12,287 bases of DNA from Deltaproteobacteria bacterium. Its GTDB lineage: Bacteria > Myxococcota_A > UBA9160 > UBA4427. The notes beneath the pieces are model-generated. The model was not told where the DNA came from. It was given only the letters and a program-made list of their open reading frames with translations, and did no database searches. Location of the stretch: assembly GCA_011051925.1 (NCBI GenBank), contig DRKE01000360.1, forward strand, positions 1 through 12,287. Direction: 5' to 3'. This document shows, in pieces, positions 6,151-12,287 of this stretch (position 1 is its first letter; each line of letters begins with the position of its first letter). The position numbers were made by a program, and so were the translations under genes.

Positions 6151-7847
6151 GTGTCACGCCCGTCGCGAACTCCGATCTTCGGGACGAGGATCCGGTAGAG
6201 CGGCGAGGTGGCGACCGGACGGTAGTGGTCGAGAATCCAACGCCAGAGTTCGGGAGCGCTGCGGTCGAGGCCCCGCTCGGGGTTCCGGTCGAAGGCCTGT
6301 CGGGGCCAGACGACCACGGCGGGCGGGTCGGATTCGAGCCGGGCGATCGTCGAGCGCTCTTCGTCCGGCGTGCGAAAGGTACCCGGCATGATCAGGTCGA
6401 AGGAGCCCGGACTGTGGCGTTCCGTCAGGACGTAGATGAGCGGCGCATGGCTCATCACGAGGATCGTGTCGTCGGCGTCGGCATGGCGACGGATCACGGG
6501 GATCAGCTGGTCGATCACCCACCCGAGACTTCGGGGTTTCACGTAGATCCGGCTCGAGACGTTCTCGAGTGGGGTTCGTCCCATCGTCCGTGCCTGATCG
6601 AGAAACTGGTTCGATCCGATCAGGACGATCCATGCGAGAAGGAGTCCGATCTGGAGCGCCAGGCGGGGGAATCGGGAGGCGTGACCATCGGGGCCGGATC
6701 GGAAAAGCCGGAAACGGGTCGATCGGCTCGCGAGATACGCAAGCAGCACGGCGACCGGGGGAATGGCCGAATCGAGGTGGGGAAGATCGGATCGGCCCAT
6801 GCTGCGAACGAAATAGACGGCACCGAAAACGACGAACGTGAGCAGGAAGACCCGATCGAAGGGGCGTCGTTCGACGACTGCGCGTCCCCAGCGATAGAAG
6901 AGCGCGACGAGGAACCCGAGATACAGGACCAGGTAGGCGCGGAAGGCGAAGGCCGCGAAGGCAAAGCCCAGGTTCCTCCAGTCGAGATTGCGGTAGAAGA
7001 GGGGAGGGATCGGCTTGCTCTGGAGGGCCGTCATCTCGACCGGCCGAACGACCATTTCGATCCAGAATCGCTCTAGACCGACCGAGTCGTGCATCCAGAG
7101 AAGGATCGGAAGCCATACGACCAGCAAGCCCGCGCTATAGAGAAGGCCTTCGCGGATCCAGCGCCGCCAGTCGCGGGAGGCCGCGGCGATGCCGACCCCG
7201 ATGGCGACGGCCACGGCAAAGGCCGGTGTGAGCCGGAAGGCCAGGGCGATGCCCGTGAACAGACCGGCGGGAAAGAGCCAGCGCGAGTCGTTCCGATCGA
7301 GACGCAGATGGAAGAAGAGCAGTGCGACGGCACTCCATACGAGATAGCGGTAGCCGAAGAGCAGGTGCTCGAAATGGGACCGGGGCGCGGCGACCGCGAT
7401 CAGGAGCGCCGCGAGGAGCGCGAAATCCGGCGGCATCAGGCGGCGGGCGACGAAGAGGAAGGCGATGCAGGCCGCCACGGTGAAGCCGGCGTAGATCGTC
7501 CGCGCGAGGATGATGCCTGGCGGGTCCAGCGCGTAGGCGATCCATGCGGGAAGCAGATGGCCCGGCGGGAAGACCCAGAAGACCTCGGAGTAGAGGGTCC
7601 TGCCGTCGACGAGTTCCATCGCGGCATGCAGGGGCCAACCCTCGTCCATGGCGCTCAGGCCATGGTGTAGAAAGAGGGACTCGAAGCCGATGCTCACGAG
7701 GAGCACGATCGCGACATGGATCAGGAGAGTCCGGTCGATCCTTGCTTCGACCTTCGATCCGGTTTCCGGACGGGATTCTGGAGGCGATCGGGTTTCGATG
7801 GGCTCGGGCTCCGGTTGGTCCGTCCGGGCGTCTTCGGATCGGAACAT
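6147..7847 (-). CDS. Second polytopic GT-C (GT39-like) glycosyltransferase
   Basis: A 566-residue membrane protein. After a 38-residue charged cytoplasmic tail comes helix 1 (about 40-58), then a first loop with MDEGWPLHAAMELVDG (67-82) and LYSEVFWVFPPGHLLP (85-100), the DEG...A..L..G...Y....PPG pattern of GT39-like enzymes. Several helices follow, with GRSDLPHLDSAIPP (351-364) matching the R.D..H....P loop of the same group, and a soluble C-terminal region (about 425-566). This is a polyprenyl-phosphate-sugar-dependent glycosyltransferase by family; donor and acceptor are unknown. ATG 7847 was chosen because the open frame further upstream is Arg/Asp/His-rich shadow of the divergent STT3 gene. 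No good ribosome binding site is seen. Its TAA overlaps the TAG of the convergent GT39 gene. Confidence 0.85.
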   Translation of the reverse strand: MFRSEDARTDQPEPEPIETRSPPESRPETGSKVEARIDRTLLIHVAIVLLVSIGFESLFLHHGLSAMDEGWPLHAAMELVDGRTLYSEVFWVFPPGHLLPAWIAYALDPPGIILARTIYAGFTVAACIAFLFVARRLMPPDFALLAALLIAVAAPRSHFEHLLFGYRYLVWSAVALLFFHLRLDRNDSRWLFPAGLFTGIALAFRLTPAFAVAVAIGVGIAAASRDWRRWIREGLLYSAGLLVVWLPILLWMHDSVGLERFWIEMVVRPVEMTALQSKPIPPLFYRNLDWRNLGFAFAAFAFRAYLVLYLGFLVALFYRWGRAVVERRPFDRVFLLTFVVFGAVYFVRSMGRSDLPHLDSAIPPVAVLLAYLASRSTRFRLFRSGPDGHASRFPRLALQIGLLLAWIVLIGSNQFLDQARTMGRTPLENVSSRIYVKPRSLGWVIDQLIPVIRRHADADDTILVMSHAPLIYVLTERHSPGSFDLIMPGTFRTPDEERSTIARLESDPPAVVVWPRQAFDRNPERGLDRSAPELWRWILDHYRPVATSPLYRILVPKIGVRDGRDT

Positions 7848-8039
7848 CGGGTCGTCGCGTCGGTTCGTGCGGCCGAAGTGTATCGTCGATTCGGCCCTCC
7901 GGTCCGGGAGATTGAGAGGACGACCTGTCCTATGGTCGGATTCCCGATGGTCGGATCCAGGGGCGGAGGCCGCCCGATCGTGCGCCATCGAAGGGAATGG
8001 ACGGGGATCTGGAAAAGCCTGCATGGGTCTTCTCTCGCG
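7848..8039. other. Divergent intergenic region between GT-C and STT3 genes
   Basis: A 192-bp region that must hold the upstream signals for both genes. It contains a direct repeat, ATGGTCGGAT (7932-7941 and 7947-7956), with a 15-bp period, and a TACACT (-10-like) on the minus strand at 7882-7877 without a convincing -35. Neither start codon has a clear Shine-Dalgarno sequence. I see no hairpin terminator or RNA gene here. Confidence 0.4.
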
Positions 8040-10295
8040 ATGAGTCAAACCCCGATGAAACTGCTGACGCGGATCGCCGCGCCCGTCCTGCTCTTCGCAT
8101 CGGCCCTCGCGGTCCGCCTCCTGTCGTGGCACTCGGTGTTCCAGGAAGGGGGTGTCTTCCCGAACGGAAATGACGCCTACTATCATCTCCGCCGTATTCG
8201 CTATTCGATCGAGCATTTTCCGGCCGTCCTCGATTTCGATCCGCTGATCAATTTCCCGGCCGGCGGTCAACCGATCTGGCCGCCGACCTTCGATTGGTCG
8301 ATCGCGTCGCTTCTCCGCCTCGTTCCGGGGATCGACCAGCCGGATCGTCTGGAGCACGTCGCGGTCTGGATTCCGCCTGTCATCGGGGCGGCGACCGTGG
8401 TTTTCGTCTACTACGTCGGTCTTCGGTTCTTCTCCCGCCTGACGGGCCTCATGGCCGCGGTGACCCTGGTGATCCTGCCGGCGCACTCCCTCTACTCACG
8501 GCTGGGAGCGCTCGACCATCATGTCCTGGTCGCTGCCCTCGTCGCCGTCATGCTGGCCATCGGGATGGCCCTCTTTCGTCTGGGGACGGGCGCCGGAACC
8601 GGTGCGGCTGGATGGCGATGGAGTCTGCTGTGGGGACTCTCGATCGCGGTGGCGATCCTCGTCTGGCCGGGAGCGCTCTTCCAGGTCGCCGTATTCCAGA
8701 TCGCGATGGTGATGCGTTTCGCGACGGCCGAGGACGCCGAAGACGCGCGGATCTGGGCGGAACGGTTCACCCTGGTCCACGGGACGGTCGCGCTGTGCGT
8801 TGCACCGCTCTCGCTCGGCAATGACTGGCAGATCTGGGGGCGCTTCAGTCCGGTCGTACTCTCCGACTTCCAACCGCTCTATTTCACGGCGGGCTTCCTT
8901 TGTTTTGCGGTCGTCGCTCTCCAGCTCCGTTTCGGGTTCGCGTCCTCGACGCGCCTTCTTCGCGTCGTGTCGGCCGCCGGCGTGGCAGGCTTCGTTCTGC
9001 TCGTCCTCCTGTCTTCCGTTCCCGGGCTGACGGCCGCGATCGGTGATGCGCTTTCCTGGTTCGCCAAGACCGAGACCTTCCAGGCGTCGGTCAGCGAGTC
9101 CGTACCGCTCTTCAGTGGCCGGATGGGGCTCGTTCGGGGCATGACCTTCCTGGGCGGCTTCGTCTTCGTCATTCCAGTCGTGATGCCCTATCTCGCCTGG
9201 CAGTTCCGCGACCGGGCGGAAGTCCTCCTGCTCGTCGGATTCGGCGCAGCGCTTTTCGGGGCCACGCTCGTCCAATGGCGCTTCATGAATTCGTACGTGA
9301 TCGTCCACGGTCTCCTCATCGGACTCCTCTTCGAGTCCGCGCGTCGCGCTCTCGGATCCTGGTCGAGTGATCGGCGGTCGACGCAGGCGATGGCGATCCT
9401 GGGCTCGGCAGCCGTCCTGCTGGCGTTCGTGCCCTCGCTGAAGTCGTATCGGCTGCATTTCGAGAACGTGCTTCGCGCGCTGCGAGGCGAGGCGACGGAG
9501 CCGGTCGGATCCCTCCTTCAGGCGCGCTTCGTGGTCGAAGCGGCGCGTTTCCTGCGGGACCAGTCGCCTGGGCCCGAAGAAGGAAGCTCCGGGATGGCGG
9601 ACTACTCTGTTCTCGGGCCCTGGGGCGATGGACATATCCTGAAGTACGTCGCCGAAAGGCCGGTCGTCCAGGACAATTTCGGTGACGATGTCGCACCCGA
9701 GAACTTCCGGCGGGCCGAAGAGTATTTTTCTGCCCCTGACGAGGATCGCGCCCTCGGGATCGTGGCTCCGTTGAAGACCCGTTATGTGCTCGTTCGCTCG
9801 ACGGGATCGGGTCACTCGTCGGGCTATGCGCCGGAGAGCATGTTCAGTCGTCTCTATCGACTTCGGGGAAGCGAAGGCCGACTGGTCGTGGATGAGAACG
9901 GCGGATCCGGAATCGTTCCGTCCCTGACGCGGCATCGATTGATCTACGAATCGGCTCCGCTCCATCCCGACGATGCGAAGCCCTATTGCCTGTTGTTCGA
10001 GATCGTACCCGGTGCGGAACTCGTGGGACGAGCGGCGCCTGGTGCGCATGTCGAGATCAGTCTGGCGGTCGCGCCGCGGGTGGGGCGGCGGTTCCGCTAT
10101 GTCGTCGAGGTGGAGGCCGACCCGATGGGCGACTATGCGGTCCGGCTTCCCTATCCGAACGATTCTTTCAGCCCGGAGATCCGAACCGGGGCCCGCTATG
10201 TCATTCGCTCGGGCACCCGATCGGTGACGGTCGCGATTCCCGAATCGGCCGTCACGGAGGGCTCGAAGATCGTGGCCCCACCGCTGGGCGCGTAG
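8040..10295 (+). CDS. STT3-family oligosaccharyltransferase, AglB-like
   Basis: A 751-residue membrane enzyme that by family transfers a glycan from a polyprenyl-(pyro)phosphate carrier to protein. Seen: helix 1 (about 13-30), GNDAYYHLRRI (43-53) with the DxD-like Asp45, GALDHHVL (157-164) with Asp160 and His162 matching the metal ligands I recall for archaeal AglB (D161/H163), and SVSES (350-354) with Glu353 in the place of the TIxE glutamate. About a dozen membrane segments run to residue 465. The soluble domain carries GPWGDGHILKY (526-536) where WWDYG is expected, then RPVVQDNFG (540-548). Residues about 650-751 look like a beta-rich domain with GDYAVRLPY (697-705), like the tail of archaeal STT3 proteins. 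ATG 8040 lacks a ribosome binding site; ATG 8055 is an alternative. The upstream open frame is antisense shadow. Confidence 0.9.
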   Translation: MSQTPMKLLTRIAAPVLLFASALAVRLLSWHSVFQEGGVFPNGNDAYYHLRRIRYSIEHFPAVLDFDPLINFPAGGQPIWPPTFDWSIASLLRLVPGIDQPDRLEHVAVWIPPVIGAATVVFVYYVGLRFFSRLTGLMAAVTLVILPAHSLYSRLGALDHHVLVAALVAVMLAIGMALFRLGTGAGTGAAGWRWSLLWGLSIAVAILVWPGALFQVAVFQIAMVMRFATAEDAEDARIWAERFTLVHGTVALCVAPLSLGNDWQIWGRFSPVVLSDFQPLYFTAGFLCFAVVALQLRFGFASSTRLLRVVSAAGVAGFVLLVLLSSVPGLTAAIGDALSWFAKTETFQASVSESVPLFSGRMGLVRGMTFLGGFVFVIPVVMPYLAWQFRDRAEVLLLVGFGAALFGATLVQWRFMNSYVIVHGLLIGLLFESARRALGSWSSDRRSTQAMAILGSAAVLLAFVPSLKSYRLHFENVLRALRGEATEPVGSLLQARFVVEAARFLRDQSPGPEEGSSGMADYSVLGPWGDGHILKYVAERPVVQDNFGDDVAPENFRRAEEYFSAPDEDRALGIVAPLKTRYVLVRSTGSGHSSGYAPESMFSRLYRLRGSEGRLVVDENGGSGIVPSLTRHRLIYESAPLHPDDAKPYCLLFEIVPGAELVGRAAPGAHVEISLAVAPRVGRRFRYVVEVEADPMGDYAVRLPYPNDSFSPEIRTGARYVIRSGTRSVTVAIPESAVTEGSKIVAPPLGA

Positions 10296-10297
10296 GG

Positions 10298-10320
10298 GGG
10301 CTCGTCCGGCGCACGAGGCC
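10298..10320 (+). terminator. Small hairpin just after the STT3 stop
   Basis: CTCGT (10301-10305) pairs with ACGAG (10313-10317) around a 7-nt loop, and the stem can extend by two G-C pairs (10298-10299 with 10319-10320) across one mismatch. It begins 3 bp after the TAG. No T-tract follows, so this is at most a weak or factor-dependent terminator candidate. Confidence 0.25.
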
Positions 10321-10429
10321 GGATGGGAGAGTGGAAAAGGCAACGGCTCGCAGCCTGCCCTGGCATACCGCCCCCCTGCCGTGACGCCCTCCACTTCGCG
10401 TTTGCGCTCGCTCGCGGTACGCTCTCGCC

Positions 10430-11128
10430 ATGGCGGCCAGGAAGAAAGCGACGGGAGGGGGCAGGGCGAAATCGGCGGCGAAGAAGGCCCCCGGCAAGAC
10501 GGCGGGAAAGGCTGTCAGGAAGCCGGCCAGCAAGCCCGCGAAGAAGGTCGGCAGCAAGGCAGCCGGGAAGGTCGCCAAGAAGGCGGCCAGCAAGCCGGCA
10601 AAGAAGGCGGCCAGCAAGACCCGGACGGCCGGGAAAGCCGCAAAGAAGACCGCGAGCAAGGCCGCGAAGAAATCGAGCGGGCAGGCGTCGAAGAAGGCAT
10701 CGAAGAAGGCGCCCCGGAAGACCGCCGCGGCGTCGACGGCGAAGTCGCCGAAGAAGGCCGGTGCGGCGAAGACCGGGAGCGCGACGAAGAAATCGGCGAG
10801 CAGGGCGAGCGGACCCGAAACGGCTGCGGCATCTGCCGTGTCCTCCCCGGCTCCATCCGCTGCGAGGCCCGCTTCGGCTGCCGCCGAAGCCCGTCCGACC
10901 CGTCCGAAGGGCTCGGTTTCCTCGCTGGACGTGACCCTCGGGCACATCTTCTCCGTGAAGCCGCGCTTGAATACCAGCTTCCGGAAGGAGGATTTCCATC
11001 GCGCAAAGCGGGCTCTCGCAGAGGAGGTCTTCGCCAATCTGGCCGAGGCAGCCCGGGCCGTCGCCGAGGAAGCGCTGGCGCTCACACGGGGAGACGCCTC
11101 CCGTCCCGAAAAACATCGCCGTCGATAG
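10430..11128 (+). CDS. Histone H1-like Lys/Ala-rich protein with unknown C-terminal domain
   Basis: A 232-residue, strongly basic protein. Residues 1-127 are almost only Lys, Ala, Ser, Thr, Gly and Pro in irregular KKAASKPAKKA-type repeats, like the tail of eukaryotic histone H1 and bacterial H1-like or AlgP-like proteins, which bind and compact DNA. Residues 128-160 form an Ala/Ser/Pro linker. Residues 165-220 are a different, folded-looking segment: SSLDVTLGHIFSV, KPRLNTSFRKEDF, then a long amphipathic Ala/Glu helix ending AVAEEALALTRG. I do not recognise this domain. There is no Shine-Dalgarno sequence; TACGCT (10418-10423) ends 6 nt before the ATG, which would fit leaderless expression. 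DNA binding is an inference from composition. It sits between an STT3 gene and a convergent P450, with no evident link to either. Confidence 0.88.
   Translation: MAARKKATGGGRAKSAAKKAPGKTAGKAVRKPASKPAKKVGSKAAGKVAKKAASKPAKKAASKTRTAGKAAKKTASKAAKKSSGQASKKASKKAPRKTAAASTAKSPKKAGAAKTGSATKKSASRASGPETAAASAVSSPAPSAARPASAAAEARPTRPKGSVSSLDVTLGHIFSVKPRLNTSFRKEDFHRAKRALAEEVFANLAEAARAVAEEALALTRGDASRPEKHRRR
10577..10618 (+). repeat. In-gene direct repeat in the Lys/Ala tail
   Basis: The 18-bp sequence AAGAAGGCGGCCAGCAAG occurs exactly at 10577-10594 and again at 10601-10618 (period 24 bp, 8 codons), encoding KKAASK twice. Looser copies surround it. Such repeats allow slippage or recombination that changes tail length, as is common in H1-like genes. 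Confidence 0.8.
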
Positions 11129-11148
11129 CGCCGGGAGGGATCCGGCGC
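11128..11148. terminator. GC-rich hairpin between convergent genes
   Basis: GCGCCGG (11128-11134) and CCGGCGC (11142-11148) form a perfect 7-bp all-G/C stem with a 7-nt loop. It starts at the last base of the H1-like gene's TAG and ends 8 bp before the P450 stop. The symmetry would serve both transcripts. No T-tract is present on either side, so termination would need a factor or be partial. Confidence 0.45.
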
Positions 11149-11156
11149 GGACGGGT

Positions 11157-12287
11157 TCAGCTCCGGGCCCGGCGTCCGGGCACGACGACAAGGGAATCGA
11201 GACCGCGAAAGACGCCGGTATGGCGCCAGGGGAGCGATCCTCCCGAGAGGCGGATCCCGGGGAAGGTGTCGAAGAGGACATCCAGCATGGTCCCGACCTC
11301 CATGCGTGCGAGGCTCGCGCCGAGACAGAAATGGGCGCCGAGCGCGAAGGAGAGGGGGGCCGGTGGCTGGGGATCCGCCGTCCAGCGCATCGGGTCGAAG
11401 CGATCGGGATCGACATAGCTTCCGGGATCGCGATTCGCGGCCGCGAGCAGGATCGCGATCGGTTCTCCCGGCGCGATCTCCTCGCTCCCGAGCTTCATCG
11501 GTTCGCTGAGCATGCGAGCGACCATGTGGGTCGGCGTCTCGAAGCGCAGGAATTCCTCGACCAGGGCGGAGGTCGGTAGTGTCCCCGAACGGAACGCCTC
11601 GACGAGCGAACGATCGGGCAGCAACGCCGTCAGCCCGTTCGAAAAGAGATCCCGGGTCGTTCGATGTCCGGCCGAGTAGAGGGTCGCCGCCAGTGAGAGC
11701 AATTCGCTCTCGCTCAACCGGTCGTCCCCATCTTCGGCCGCGAGGAGTGCGCTCAGGAGATCGTCTTCCGGTTGCCGTCGACGCTCGGCGAGGAGGTCGC
11801 GCAGTCTCGAATGGATCTCCTCGGCGGCCGAGATCGCCCGGGCCAGCTCGGCCTCGTCGTTGCCCGTGCCGAGAAGCTGGGAGACGTGCTCGGACAACTT
11901 CGTCAGGCGGTCGCGATCGGCGACCGGGACGCCGAGCATCTCGGAGATGACGAGCGAAGGCACTTCGTGGGCAAAGGCTCCGATCAGGTCGATCGGTCGG
12001 TCTTCGGGAATCCGCGAGAGGAGATCCCGCGCCAGCGATTCGACGAAGGGGCGCAATCGCGTCGTGCGCCTCGGCGTGAAGACCTTGCTGACGAGTTTGC
12101 GAACGCGTGTGTGACGCGGCGGATCGAGGAAGTTGATCCGGTGGGCCATCTCCTCCCGCGCCGCACCCGGAGGCAGGCGGTCGCGATAGCCCTCGCCCAT
12201 GAATCCGGAACGCGTCGCGGAGTTCCTCAGCAACTCCGTCGCTTCGGCATGGCCGAGGACGATCCAGCTCCCGCCCGAGCGCTGGAC
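11157..12287 (-). CDS. Cytochrome P450, N-terminus beyond the window
   Basis: 376 residues are visible; the frame stays open to the right edge, and the reading before the TTG at 12233 (SWIVLGHAEATELLRN) is normal P450 sequence, so that TTG is not the start. About 25-40 residues are missing compared with a usual ~400-residue bacterial class I P450. In the visible numbering: HRINFLDPPRHTRVRKLVSK (C-helix region, 49-68), the I-helix SAGHRTTRD (205-213), the ExxR pair Glu245-Arg248, and the heme-binding FALGAHFCLGASLAR with Cys321. It would be a soluble mono-oxygenase needing ferredoxin and reductase partners, none of which are in the window. The I-helix has Arg where an acidic residue (AGxE/DT) is usual. 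The substrate is unknown; fatty acids, steroids and terpenoids are typical for such enzymes. Confidence 0.94.
   Translation of the reverse strand, partial: VQRSGGSWIVLGHAEATELLRNSATRSGFMGEGYRDRLPPGAAREEMAHRINFLDPPRHTRVRKLVSKVFTPRRTTRLRPFVESLARDLLSRIPEDRPIDLIGAFAHEVPSLVISEMLGVPVADRDRLTKLSEHVSQLLGTGNDEAELARAISAAEEIHSRLRDLLAERRRQPEDDLLSALLAAEDGDDRLSESELLSLAATLYSAGHRTTRDLFSNGLTALLPDRSLVEAFRSGTLPTSALVEEFLRFETPTHMVARMLSEPMKLGSEEIAPGEPIAILLAAANRDPGSYVDPDRFDPMRWTADPQPPAPLSFALGAHFCLGASLARMEVGTMLDVLFDTFPGIRLSGGSLPWRHTGVFRGLDSLVVVPGRRARS

Noticed and set aside
4860..7076. 738-codon plus-strand frame spanning the convergent GT-C genes
   Set aside because: Arg/Gly/Asp-rich throughout, overlaps two well supported genes in other frames, and shows no domain.
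7848..8486. N-terminal extension of the second GT-C gene
   Set aside because: It runs antisense into the STT3 coding region and is low-complexity charged sequence.
8496..10394. 632-residue minus-strand frame opposite STT3
   Set aside because: Antisense shadow with Arg/Glu/His-rich sequence; STT3 motifs on the other strand are decisive.
10252..11085. Apparent membrane protein on the minus strand opposite the H1-like gene
   Set aside because: Its Phe/Leu/Ala helices are the exact antisense reading of Lys/Ala repeat codons; composition is an artefact of the repeats.
12231..12233. TTG as the start of the P450
   Set aside because: The frame continues to the window edge with typical P450 N-terminal sequence, so the gene is simply cut by the window.
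1..12287. Mobile elements, CRISPR arrays, tRNA or rRNA genes, defence systems
   Set aside because: I looked for transposase motifs, terminal repeats, regularly spaced repeats and tRNA-like arms by eye and found none; the only regular repeat is in the Lys/Ala coding tail.

Overview
This is a high-GC bacterial window (estimated by eye at about two thirds G+C) with eight protein genes and no RNA genes, insertion sequences, CRISPR arrays or phage genes that I can see. Codon third positions are so G/C-rich that nearly every real gene has a long antisense shadow frame; these were discarded. The mix of genes (TetR-controlled short-chain dehydrogenase, class I bacterial P450, STT3-type oligosaccharyltransferase, histone H1-like Lys/Ala-rich protein) suggests a Gram-negative deltaproteobacterial or myxococcotal lineage. 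That placement is an impression from gene content only.

Left region (12-1611): a short-chain dehydrogenase/reductase and, upstream of it on the same strand, a TetR-family repressor. Each is preceded by an inverted repeat of TGAATGA half-sites. The one at the repressor start matches, from memory, the consensus of the Bacillus fatty-acid repressor FadR. It sits on a plausible promoter placed so that the transcript would begin at or just before the ATG. The likely picture is an autoregulated lipid- or acyl-CoA-responsive switch that also controls the dehydrogenase.

Central region (1612-10295): five genes for envelope glycan assembly in two divergent pairs. On the minus strand, a GT2 glycosyltransferase-methyltransferase fusion (TTG start) is followed 16 bp later by an AT3-family membrane acyltransferase. 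Diverging from them on the plus strand is a GT39-like membrane glycosyltransferase, whose stop codon overlaps by 4 bp that of a second GT-C enzyme on the minus strand. Diverging from that one is an STT3 oligosaccharyltransferase with an archaeal AglB-like set of metal-binding residues but a strongly altered WWDYG motif. Together they look like machinery that builds a lipid-linked glycan, decorates it by methylation and acylation, and transfers it to protein (an inference). This is the most interesting part of the window.

Right region (10296-12287): a histone H1-like protein with a Lys/Ala-rich tail and a distinct, unrecognised C-terminal domain. It converges on a cytochrome P450 whose N-terminus lies beyond the window edge; a GC-rich hairpin separates the two genes.
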